A DNA stretch of 64,000 nucleotides from Streptomyces sp. WMMB 322 (GTDB taxonomy: Bacteria; Actinomycetota; Actinomycetes; Streptomycetales; Streptomycetaceae): contig NZ_FMHI01000004.1 of the NCBI RefSeq assembly GCF_900090145.1, positions 124,001-188,000 on the forward strand. The letters are read 5' to 3'. Shown here one piece after another: positions 18,169 to 28,182 of the stretch. The notes below the pieces were generated by a model. The model had not been told where the DNA came from. It saw only the letters and a list, made by a program, of their open reading frames with translations, and did not search any database. Made by a program: the position numbers and the translations under genes. Every line of letters starts with the position of its first letter. Position 1 is the stretch's first letter.

Positions 18169-19221
18169 TCATTCACGTCCCATGTCGCGGTGTACCACCA
18201 CGGTCTCCACGCCGGCGCCGGAGAGCCGGCGCGCCAGCTGCTCCGAGACGGCGACGCTGCGGTGTTTGCCGCCGGTGCAGCCGATCGCGACGGTGACGTA
18301 ACGCTTGCCCTCCCTGCGGTAGCCCGCGGCGATGAGCTGGAGCAGTTCGGCGTACCGGTCGAGGAACTCCTTTGCGCCCGGCTGGTCGAAGACGTACTCC
18401 GAGACCTGAGGGCTGGTGCCGTTGTAGGGGCGCAGCTCCGGAACCCAGTGGGGGTTGGGGAGGAAGCGGCAGTCGGCGACGAGATCGGCGTCAACCGGGA
18501 GCCCGTACTTGTACCCGAAAGACATCACCGTGGCGCGGAGTTCGGGCTCCTCCTCGCCAGCGAAACGGGCGTCGAGCTTGGCCCTCAGCTCGTGGACGTT
18601 GAGGCCGGAGGTGTCGATGACCAGGTCGGCGTCGCCGCGCAGCTCCCGCAGCAGGTCGCGCTCGGCGGCGATGCCGTCGACGATCCTGCCGTCGCCCTGG
18701 AGCGGATGGGGGCGGCGCACCGACTCGAAACGCCGCACCAGCGCCTCGTCGCTCGCCTCCAGATAGACGATGCGGCGCTTGACCTGCCGCTTCGCCAGGT
18801 CCGCCAGGGACTGCCTGAGGTTGTCGAAGAAGCGCCGGCCACGCACGTCGACGACGACGGCGATGCGCGCGACGTTGCCCTGCGAGCGTGCGCCCAGGTC
18901 GACCATCGTGGGGATCAGCTCGGGCGGCAGGTTGTCGACGACGAACCAGCCGAGATCCTCCAGGCACTTGGCCGCGGTGCTGCGGCCCGCGCCCGACATC
19001 CCGGAGATGATCACAAGTTCGGGGATCACGGCTTCGACCGCCGCGTCGGTGCCCGTCACCGTCTCCATGCCCGCCTCTGCGTCCCCGGCCGTGCCCGGCG
19101 CCGTCGCGCTCTGCGGTCCCGCCGGGGCAGCCGCATCCGTGTCCGCGGCCGGACTCGGCCGTGCCGGCTCCGCCTCCTGACGGGCGTCTCTGCCGTGTTC
19201 CTGTTCCTGCTGACCGTTCAT
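18169..19221 (-). CDS. rapZ: RNase adapter protein RapZ
   Basis: 350 residues from the ATG at 19221, after a purine-rich GGGGGG; a longer frame reaches 19269 inside uvrC. RapZ-family proteins bind nucleotides and, in enterobacteria, regulate GlmS synthesis; in actinobacteria they go with yvcK and whiA. The first ~75 residues are acidic and low-complexity. The P-loop reads ISGMSGAGRSTAAK: the usual Lys of Walker A is Arg, a variant I recall from actinobacterial homologues. Other motifs: GWFVVDNLPPEL, VYLEASDEALVRRF, and near the C terminus VAIGCTGGKHRSV with VVHRDMG. Confidence 0.93.
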   Translation of the reverse strand: MNGQQEQEHGRDARQEAEPARPSPAADTDAAAPAGPQSATAPGTAGDAEAGMETVTGTDAAVEAVIPELVIISGMSGAGRSTAAKCLEDLGWFVVDNLPPELIPTMVDLGARSQGNVARIAVVVDVRGRRFFDNLRQSLADLAKRQVKRRIVYLEASDEALVRRFESVRRPHPLQGDGRIVDGIAAERDLLRELRGDADLVIDTSGLNVHELRAKLDARFAGEEEPELRATVMSFGYKYGLPVDADLVADCRFLPNPHWVPELRPYNGTSPQVSEYVFDQPGAKEFLDRYAELLQLIAAGYRREGKRYVTVAIGCTGGKHRSVAVSEQLARRLSGAGVETVVVHRDMGRE

Positions 19222-19246
19222 GCTGTTCGCCCCCCGGCCTCGTGGC

Positions 19247-21292
19247 TCACTCTTCTTCAACGATCTCACCGGTCGCCGTGTTCACGGCCGCCGCCCCGGA
19301 CGACTTCGTGGCGAGCGCCGCGGCCACCGCCTCCGCCGTCTTGCGGCCCACCCCCGGCACCTCGCAGATCTCCTCCACGCGCGCCGCCCGGAGCCGCTTC
19401 AGGGAGCCGAAGTGCTTCAGCAGTGCCTGCTTGCGGGACGCCCCGAGGCCGGGAACCGCGTCGAGCGGGCTGGCCTTCATCGTCTTCGAGCGTTTGCTGC
19501 GCTGATATCTGATCGCGAAACGGTGCGCCTCGTCGCGGACCCGCTGCAGGAGATAGAGGCCCTCACTCGTACGTGGCAGCACGACGGGGTCCTCCTCGCC
19601 CGGCAGCCAGACCTCTTCGAGCCGCTTGGCCAGCCCGCAGACGGCGACGTCGTCGATGCCCAGCTCGTCCATGGCGCTGCGCGCGGCGGCGACCTGCGGG
19701 CGGCCGCCGTCCACGACGATGAGCTGGGGAGGGTAGGCGAACTTCTTCGGCCTGCCGTCCTCGTCGCGCCCCGCGGTGCCGGCGGCCTCCGCTCCCCGCT
19801 CCCCGGGCTCCGGGGACGCCTGCCCCTCGGCGGGCTCGGGGCCCTCGCCCTCCGCGGAGCCGTCGCCGTCGCCGCCCCACTCCCCCGTGCGCCGCTTCTC
19901 CTGGAGGTAGCGGCGGAAGCGGCGGCTGACCACTTCGTGCATCGAGCGGACGTCGTCCTGGCCGGCGACGGACCTGATCTGGAAGCGGCGGTACTCGCTC
20001 TTGCGGGCGAGGCCGTCCTCGAAGACGACCATGGACGCGACCACGTCGTCGCCCTGGAAGTGGGAGATGTCGAAGCACTCGATGCGCAGCGGCGCCGAGT
20101 CGAGGCCGAGGTTCTCGGCGATCTCCTCCAGCGCCCGCGAGCGCGTCGTGAGGTCCGAGGCGCGTTTGGTCTTGTGCAGGGCGAGGGCCTGCTGGGCGTT
20201 GCGTGCGACTGTCTCCATCAGGGCGCGCTTGTCGCCGCGCTGCGGTACGCGCAGGCTGACTGCGCTGCCGCGACGCCCGCCGAGCCACTGGGCGGCCGGT
20301 TCCGGCGGGTCGGGCAGCGCGGGAACCAGCACTTCCTTGGGGACGCCCTCGCCGCTCTCCTCCCCGTAGAGCTGCTGGAGCGCGTGCTCGACCAGTTCGG
20401 GTGTGCCGATCTCCTCGACCTTGTCCGTGACCCAGCCGCGCTGGCCCCGCACGCGTCCGCCGCGCACGTGGAAGATCTGGACCGCCGCCTCCAGTTCGTC
20501 CTCGGCGACGGCGATGAGGTCGGCGTCGGTGGCGTCGGTGAGGACGACGGCGCTCTTCTCCATGGCGCGCTTCAGGGCGTCCATGTCGTCACGCAGCCGC
20601 GCGGCCCTCTCGTACTCCATCTCCTCGGACGCCTGCGTCATCTCCCGTTCCAGGCGGCGCAGGTAGGAGCCGGTGTGCCCGGCGACGAAGTCGCAGAACT
20701 CCTCGGCGAGTTGGCGGTGCTCCTCGGCGCTGACCCGTCCGACGCAGGGCGCTGCGCACTTGCCGATGTACCCGAGAAGGCAGGGGCGGCCGATCTGGGC
20801 GGAGCGCTTGAAGACACCGGCGGAGCAGGTGCGTACGGGAAACGCACGCAGCATCAGGTCGACGGTCTCGCGGATCGCCCAGGCGTGTGCGTACGGACCG
20901 AAGTAGCGAACGCCCTTCTTCTTCGGACCGCGCATCACCTGGACCCGCGGATACTCCTCGTTGAGGGTGACGGCGAGGGACGGATAGCTCTTGTCGTCGC
21001 GGTACTTGACGTTGAACCGCGGGGCGAACTCCTTGATCCAGGAGTACTCCAGCTGGAGCGCCTCGACCTCGGTGGAGACCACCGTCCACTCCACCGACGC
21101 GGCCGTGGTGACCATGGTGCGGGTGCGCACGTGCAGACCGGCGAGGTCCTGGAAGTAGTTCGCGAGCCGCTGGCGCAGGCTCTTGGCCTTCCCTACGTAG
21201 ATCACGCGGCCGTGCTCGTCCCGGAACCGGTAGACCCCCGGTGAGTCCGGGATCTCGCCCGGTTCGGGGCGGTAGCTGGAGGGGTCTGCCAT
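19247..21292 (-). CDS. uvrC: Excinuclease ABC subunit C
   Basis: 681 residues. The nuclease of nucleotide excision repair makes both incisions once UvrA has found damage and UvrB is loaded. Domains in order: GIY-YIG endonuclease ([20 protein letters not shown], ~19-38), a Cys-rich segment ([15 protein letters not shown]), the UVR helix pair (~210-240) that binds UvrB, the RNase H-like nuclease with [17 protein letters not shown] and [11 protein letters not shown], and two helix-hairpin-helix motifs ([32 protein letters not shown]). A Glu/Gly/Ala-rich insert at ~480-520 is specific to this protein. It is first of the uvrC-rapZ-yvcK-whiA run. Confidence 0.97.
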   Translation of the reverse strand: MADPSSYRPEPGEIPDSPGVYRFRDEHGRVIYVGKAKSLRQRLANYFQDLAGLHVRTRTMVTTAASVEWTVVSTEVEALQLEYSWIKEFAPRFNVKYRDDKSYPSLAVTLNEEYPRVQVMRGPKKKGVRYFGPYAHAWAIRETVDLMLRAFPVRTCSAGVFKRSAQIGRPCLLGYIGKCAAPCVGRVSAEEHRQLAEEFCDFVAGHTGSYLRRLEREMTQASEEMEYERAARLRDDMDALKRAMEKSAVVLTDATDADLIAVAEDELEAAVQIFHVRGGRVRGQRGWVTDKVEEIGTPELVEHALQQLYGEESGEGVPKEVLVPALPDPPEPAAQWLGGRRGSAVSLRVPQRGDKRALMETVARNAQQALALHKTKRASDLTTRSRALEEIAENLGLDSAPLRIECFDISHFQGDDVVASMVVFEDGLARKSEYRRFQIRSVAGQDDVRSMHEVVSRRFRRYLQEKRRTGEWGGDGDGSAEGEGPEPAEGQASPEPGERGAEAAGTAGRDEDGRPKKFAYPPQLIVVDGGRPQVAAARSAMDELGIDDVAVCGLAKRLEEVWLPGEEDPVVLPRTSEGLYLLQRVRDEAHRFAIRYQRSKRSKTMKASPLDAVPGLGASRKQALLKHFGSLKRLRAARVEEICEVPGVGRKTAEAVAAALATKSSGAAAVNTATGEIVEEE

Positions 21293-21366
21293 GCAGCACA
21301 GCCTACGTCCGTACGGTGACAGCGCCTCGCCTCACCTCCGGCCGCGGGCCCCTCACGCCCGGGCCC

Positions 21367-21480
21367 GGAGACCGGGCCCGGAGACCGGGCCCGGAGACCG
21401 GGCCCGGAGACCGGGCCCGGAGACCGGGCCCGGAGACCGGGCCCGGGAGCCGGCCCGGGAGCCGGCCCGGGAGCCGGCCC
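21367..21480. repeat. GC-rich tandem repeat: six 13-mers followed by three 12-mers
   Basis: Six back-to-back units of GGAGACCGGGCCC (21367-21444), then three of GGGAGCCGGCCC (21445-21480), with no mismatch. Units contain the palindrome GGGCCC, so the tract can fold. It lies between the uvrC start and the hairpin ending the MBL-fold gene. Copy number probably varies among strains. The direct 75 bases before uvrC hold no clear promoter. Confidence 0.95.
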
Positions 21481-21488
21481 GGGAACGC

Positions 21489-21534
21489 CGGAAGGGGCCG
21501 CCCTCCCGGATTCCGGGGAGGGCGGCCCCTTCCG
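21489..21534 (-). terminator. Hairpin terminator after the MBL-fold hydrolase gene
   Basis: Perfect 19-bp inverted repeat (21489-21507 with 21516-21534) with an 8-base loop, ~50 bases past the gene's stop. Confidence 0.85.
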
Positions 21535-21582
21535 ACCGCGTTCCGGCGCTTCTGCCGCCGCGTCAAGGCCGGGCCCGCCCCG

Positions 21583-22239
21583 TCACCAGCCGCGCTCGCG
21601 CCATTCGCCGAGGTGGGGGCGCTCGGCACCGAGCGTCGTGTCGCCTCCGTGACCGGGGTAGACCCAGGTCTCGTCCGGGAGTTGGGCGAAGAGCTTGGTC
21701 TCGACGTCGTTCAGCAGACTCGCGAACGCCTCCGGGTCGTCATGGGTGTTGCCGACGCCGCCCGGGAAGAGGCAGTCGCCGGTGAACAGATGCGGATGCC
21801 CGTGCGGGTCGTCGTAGACGAGGGCGATGGAGCCGGGCGTGTGGCCGACCAGGTGACGGGCCGTCAGCCCGACCTCGCCGACGCGCACCGTGTCTCCGTC
21901 CTCGACGAGCACGTCGGTGCCGACAGGAATCCCATCGGCGTCGTGGCGGCCCGCGTAGGTGCGGGCGCCCGTTCCCTCGACGACGGGGGCGAGGGCCTGC
22001 CAGTGGTCGCCGTGCCGGTGGGTGGTGACGACGGAGGCGATGCCGTCGGAACCGATGAGTTCGAGCAGTGTCTCCGGCTCGTTGGCCGCGTCGATCAGCA
22101 GCTGTTCCCCGGTTCTGCGGCAGCGCAGCAGGTAGGCGTTGTTGTTCATGGGGCCGACCGCGACCTTGGAGATCATCAAGTCGGTCAGCTCGTGCACGTC
22201 GGCAGGTCCCCCGACCTGCACCTCTCCGGTGTAAGCCAT
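21583..22239 (-). CDS. MBL-fold metallo-hydrolase (glyoxalase II-like)
   Basis: 218 residues. Metallo-beta-lactamase fold with the metal-binding THRHGDHWQAL (His-x-His-x-Asp-His form, first His as T-H-R-H), VGHTPGSIALVY, TGDCLFPGGVGNT and the late His in YPGHGGDTTLG. This pattern is closest to the hydroxyacylglutathione hydrolase (glyoxalase II) group; in mycothiol-containing actinobacteria the thiol ester would be of mycothiol, an inference. The next gene upstream also belongs to a mycothiol-dependent family. Confidence 0.85.
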   Translation of the reverse strand: MAYTGEVQVGGPADVHELTDLMISKVAVGPMNNNAYLLRCRRTGEQLLIDAANEPETLLELIGSDGIASVVTTHRHGDHWQALAPVVEGTGARTYAGRHDADGIPVGTDVLVEDGDTVRVGEVGLTARHLVGHTPGSIALVYDDPHGHPHLFTGDCLFPGGVGNTHDDPEAFASLLNDVETKLFAQLPDETWVYPGHGGDTTLGAERPHLGEWRERGW

Positions 22240-22357
22240 GGGGACACCCTAGGCCGTGCCCCGCGGGCGGGCGCCAGAGCGGAGGCGTGGCGGATACGGG
22301 GACATGGGGTGTGCGGCGCAGAGCGGGGCAGGGCCGCCCCGGCCCCGCCCCGGCGCG

Positions 22358-23089
22358 CTAGAGAGCCGGCAGCGCGGGCAGCGGGGCGCTCGCGGAGAGC
22401 CCGGAGCCGGTGCTGCGGCCGGTGAGCCAGGCGACGAGGTCGGTCGGGCTGCCGGCGACGACCAGCGGCTTGGCGGAGTCGCCGCCGGGTGCGCCCGTGT
22501 GCCAGACGACGCCGTCCTCCGTGCGGAGTTCGACCGGTTCGGCGATCCCGGGGTGTCCGGCGAAGCGCCGCGCCATGGTGGCCAGTTCACGCTCGATGAA
22601 CGTCGCGGGCAGATCGTCCACGGCGTAACCGACGCCGAGGTCGACGTGGTGGAGCTCCACCTCGATCCAGCGGCGGAAGGGCAGGGAATACGCGTGGTCC
22701 GTCACACCGTTACGCAGCGCCACGGTCCGTTCCCAGTCGGAGTCGCGCTGTGCGCCGAAGGCGCCGTCGAGACGGGCCGCGCTCTCGCGCAGGTCGACGA
22801 GGTGTTCGGCGACGCTCCGGTGGGCGTCCCGCTCGATGTCGGCGTCGCGGCTCTCTGCGCTCGCGTACATGGGCCGCGCGGCCAGCGTGTTGAGCAGAGC
22901 GTCCGCGTTGCGGGCGACATGGGCCAGCACATGGCCGCGGGTCCAGCCGGGAAGCAGCGAGGGCTTGGACGCGGTGGCATCGTCGAGCTGCTCGACGGCC
23001 GCGAGCAGCCGGCTGGTGGCGGCGCGCAGGGCGGCGGCGTCGGCGGCGGGGTCGGGAACGGATGCGGCGGGGTTCGCTGGCTGGGTCAT
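22358..23089 (-). CDS. Maleylpyruvate isomerase family mycothiol-dependent protein
   Basis: 243 residues from the ATG at 23089 (GGGGAT just upstream; a longer frame runs to 23233 through the uvrA promoter region). DinB/MDMPI-type four-helix bundle: LLPGWTRGHVLAHVARNADAL carries the metal-ligand His of the N-terminal domain, and a second segment VELHHVDLGVGY holds further His residues. A small C-terminal domain (GGDSAKPLVVAGSPTDLVAWLTGR) is the usual second half. Members use mycothiol as cofactor; the substrate here is unknown. Divergent from uvrA. Confidence 0.82.
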   Translation of the reverse strand: MTQPANPAASVPDPAADAAALRAATSRLLAAVEQLDDATASKPSLLPGWTRGHVLAHVARNADALLNTLAARPMYASAESRDADIERDAHRSVAEHLVDLRESAARLDGAFGAQRDSDWERTVALRNGVTDHAYSLPFRRWIEVELHHVDLGVGYAVDDLPATFIERELATMARRFAGHPGIAEPVELRTEDGVVWHTGAPGGDSAKPLVVAGSPTDLVAWLTGRSTGSGLSASAPLPALPAL

Positions 23090-23168
23090 GATCCCCAAGC
23101 TAGCCGTGCCACTCCTTCGGGTGGAAGACGGCGCGGACTGCGGAAATGCCCACAGGGGAGGACCAGAA

Positions 23169-23184
23169 TCGAATGCACGTACTA
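23169..23184. promoter_or_regulatory. Possible degenerate LexA box upstream of uvrA
   Basis: The sequence TCGAATGCACGTACTA matches the actinobacterial SOS box TCGAAC-N4-GTTCGA at 9 of 12 fixed positions, ~125 bases before the uvrA start. uvrA is an SOS gene in many bacteria, but a single degenerate match in the absence of a mapped promoter is weak evidence. Confidence 0.3.
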
Positions 23185-23307
23185 TAAGCTCTGAGGGCGG
23201 TACCTGCCCTGTCCGGACACACTCGGGCGGCACCGCCTCTAGTCTTGAGCGGGGGGCTCCTGCGCAGTCGGGGCACCCTGCTTCTCACACGAAAGGTGCC
23301 AACCGGC

Positions 23308-26247
<2,940 letters not shown>

Positions 26248-26316
26248 GACGCCGCACCCGCGCGACGCAGGCGTCACACCTGAAGTTCGCGCGGCGCCGT
26301 CTCGCCCGCCGTCCGC

Positions 26317-26937
26317 CTAACGCTGCCGGACGGCGTAGGTCAGGTGCGTCACCCTCGGGGAGGGCTCTGCGCGGACCGGCTCGAGGGCCACGCGGCCCGC
26401 GTCCACGCCCTCGAACAATGGGATTCCGGAACCGAACAGCACGGGCGACAGCGCGATGGAGAACTCGTCGATCAGGCCGGCGTTCAGGTACTCCAGGATC
26501 GTCGCGCCGCCGCCCGCGATGCGGACATCGCGGTCGCCGGCGGCCTCGCGGGCCTGGTCGAGCGCGGACTCGATGCCGTCGTTGACGAAGTGGAAGGTGG
26601 TTCCGCCCGGCCGCTCCCAGGGTTCGCGCTGCTCGTGGGTCACGACGAAGACGGGCGTGCGGAACGGTGCCTCCTCCGGCCATGCCTGCTCACCGGCGTC
26701 GAACATGCGCTTGCCCATCACGCTCGCGCCGGTGCGCTCGAACGTCTCCCGCACGATGTCGTTGTCGCGCCCCTCCTCGCCGCCCTCGCCGAGCTTCAGG
26801 TTCTCCCGGACGAACCGCAGCGGGAAGAGCCACTGCTGCAGTTCCATCCACTGCCGTCCCATCAGCTCCTCCGGGGACTCGGGCGCGATGAATCCGTCCA
26901 GGGACATCGAGACGCTGAAGAACACCTTCCCGGCCAT
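26317..26937 (-). CDS. Dihydrofolate-reductase-like (RibD C-terminal domain) protein
   Basis: 206 residues from the ATG at 26937; this ATG shares one base with the upstream gene's TGA, so translation is coupled. The fold is that of the RibD C-terminal/DHFR-like family: VFFSVSMSLDGFIAPE at the N terminus, SVMGKRMFDAGE, PVFVVTHEQREPW, and the NADPH-binding DVRIAGGGATILEYLNAGLIDEF. Many such stand-alone proteins are of unknown reductase specificity. It is third in an ArsR-SRPBCC-reductase unit, a common actinobacterial trio. Confidence 0.85.
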   Translation of the reverse strand: MAGKVFFSVSMSLDGFIAPESPEELMGRQWMELQQWLFPLRFVRENLKLGEGGEEGRDNDIVRETFERTGASVMGKRMFDAGEQAWPEEAPFRTPVFVVTHEQREPWERPGGTTFHFVNDGIESALDQAREAAGDRDVRIAGGGATILEYLNAGLIDEFSIALSPVLFGSGIPLFEGVDAGRVALEPVRAEPSPRVTHLTYAVRQR

Positions 26938-27440
26938 CAGTCCTGCGCTCCCTTCCGGGCGATCTCGGTGACGTAGCCGGCCAGGCTGCTCAGGGTCTGC
27001 CGGCCGCCCTCGACCGCGTGGTACTTCTCGACCGCCTCGTCCCGCTGCTCCTCGGTGGGGAAGACCGTGCGCATCTCGATCCGGGTCGCCGCACCGTCGA
27101 GTGCGAACGTCAGGACCGACTCGAAGGCTTTCGGGTCGCCCCGCCGCTCGCCGTGGAGCAGCGCGATCCGCTCCGGCGGGGTGATCTCGGTCCAGGAAAT
27201 CCATTCGGTGTAGTCGGTCCCGTCCGGCCCGTGCATCACGAAGTCCCACTCCCCGCCGACGCGGAACTCGAACGCCCGCGTGGTGGTGGTGAACCCCGCC
27301 GGCCCCCACCACCGCGACAGGTGCCGCACCTCGGTGAACGCCTCGAACACCAGCTCCCTCGGGGCGTCGATCACCCGGGAGATGACGATCTCGCGGCCGG
27401 CCGTCGTGGACTCCGGCGCCCCTCTTCCCGCCTCGCTCAT
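26937..27440 (-). CDS. SRPBCC-family (AHSA1/CalC-like) protein
   Basis: 167 residues. START-like helix-grip domain: starts with the family IVISRVIDAPRELVFEAFT, then HLSRWWGPAGFTTTT, GGEWDFVMHGPDG and WTEITPPERI. Such proteins bind hydrophobic ligands or act as AHSA1-type co-chaperones; those encoded next to ArsR regulators have no settled function. It is 3 bases after the ArsR stop and coupled to the reductase gene. Confidence 0.88.
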   Translation of the reverse strand: MSEAGRGAPESTTAGREIVISRVIDAPRELVFEAFTEVRHLSRWWGPAGFTTTTRAFEFRVGGEWDFVMHGPDGTDYTEWISWTEITPPERIALLHGERRGDPKAFESVLTFALDGAATRIEMRTVFPTEEQRDEAVEKYHAVEGGRQTLSSLAGYVTEIARKGAQD

Positions 27441-27443
27441 CAG

Positions 27444-27785
27444 CTACTCCTCCTGCCTTGCCTGCTTCAGGTCCTGCACGTACTCCTCCAGCCGGTCGAA
27501 GCTCTCGTTCCAGAACCGCTCGAACCCGCCGGTCCACTCGTGGACCGGCCGCAGCCCGCGGGCGTCGAGGCCGTAGAGCCGCTGCTTGCCGGCCCTGCGG
27601 TCCCGCACCAACCCGACCTCTCGGAGTACCCGCAGGTGTTTGGACGCCCGCGGCTGGGTCATCCTCAGCTCCCGCGCCAGCTCGGTCACCGGCCGCTCAC
27701 CCGCCCGCAGCAGCACCAGGATCTCCCGGCGCTGCGGCTCGGCGATCGCGTTGAAGACGTCCGACGTCGTCGCTGCTCGTGCCAT
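27444..27785 (-). CDS. ArsR-family transcriptional regulator
   Basis: 113 residues from the ATG at 27785; the longer open frame to 27920 would run through its promoter. Winged helix-turn-helix: FNAIAEPQRREILVLLRAGERPV, then the recognition helix around TQPRASKHLRVLREVGLV and the wing DRRAGKQRLYGLD. No paired cysteines typical of arsenic/metal sensors are present, so it likely senses something else or acts through DNA binding alone. It probably represses its own operon through the palindrome at 27794-27815. Confidence 0.9.
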   Translation of the reverse strand: MARAATTSDVFNAIAEPQRREILVLLRAGERPVTELARELRMTQPRASKHLRVLREVGLVRDRRAGKQRLYGLDARGLRPVHEWTGGFERFWNESFDRLEEYVQDLKQARQEE

Positions 27786-27791
27786 GGATCC

Positions 27792-27819
27792 ATCATATGC
27801 CCATATCGGCATGTGTCGA
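27792..27819 (-). promoter_or_regulatory. Leaderless promoter with overlapping operator for the ArsR operon
   Basis: On the minus strand: -35 TCGACA (27819-27814), 16-base spacer, -10 TATGAT (27797-27792), then only 6 bases to the ATG at 27785, so the mRNA should begin at or next to the start codon. There is no separate ribosome site. A near-perfect palindrome, CATATGCC-N6-GGCATGTG on the plus strand (27794-27815, one mismatch), covers spacer and -10, where a repressor would block polymerase. Confidence 0.6.
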
Positions 27820-27871
27820 GCCGGGATCGGTCCGCACCGTTCGGTGAGCCGCGCGGCGCCGCTCGGCGCAG

Positions 27872-27931
27872 CGAAGGTCGTCGCGCTCGGCAGCGGCGCG
27901 GGCCTGTCCACCTCGCTCACCGCGCTGCACC
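27872..27931. repeat. 60-bp echo of the yvcK 5' coding region
   Basis: 57 of 60 bases match the yvcK coding strand at 18084-18025, including codons for the [18 protein letters not shown] loop. All three differences are G in yvcK to A here. It is not in any gene; it lies ~90 bases upstream of the ArsR start and ~250 bases before the glycosidase gene. Confidence 0.85.
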
Positions 27932-28182
27932 CCAGCCGCCGCCCGTCGTCCCGTACGGCTTCGCACCGTGCGGCAGGGCCGGGGAAGCCCCCGGCGGAGC
28001 ACCGCGGACCGGACGCCGCGGTCTTGTTCTTCTCTCAACTGAACCTGAAAGAACGCGAGTTGGTGGTTTACACCAGTTGTTCGAATTTCCTGCCGGCGTC
28101 TGGTGCGGCCCGTCCGCCGCTGGGACGCTTTGCGGCGCTGTGCGCAGAAGCGCATGGAACACCCGTGTTTACAGGGGATGTT
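27932..28182. other. Intergenic region before the phosphodiester glycosidase gene
   Basis: No gene is supported here. The stretch 28025-28090 is less GC-rich, with several GTTC/GAAC-type hexamers and TGGTGGTTTACACCA, a short inverted repeat, and may hold the promoter and regulator site of the following secreted enzyme. No confident -35/-10 pair. Confidence 0.4.

Noticed and set aside
18169..19221. RapZ regarded as defective because Walker A has Arg for Lys
   Set aside because: The GMSGAGRST form is, as I recall, usual in actinobacterial RapZ, so it is not a local loss.
21367..21480. CRISPR-like array
   Set aside because: Units are contiguous 12-13-mers with no spacers.
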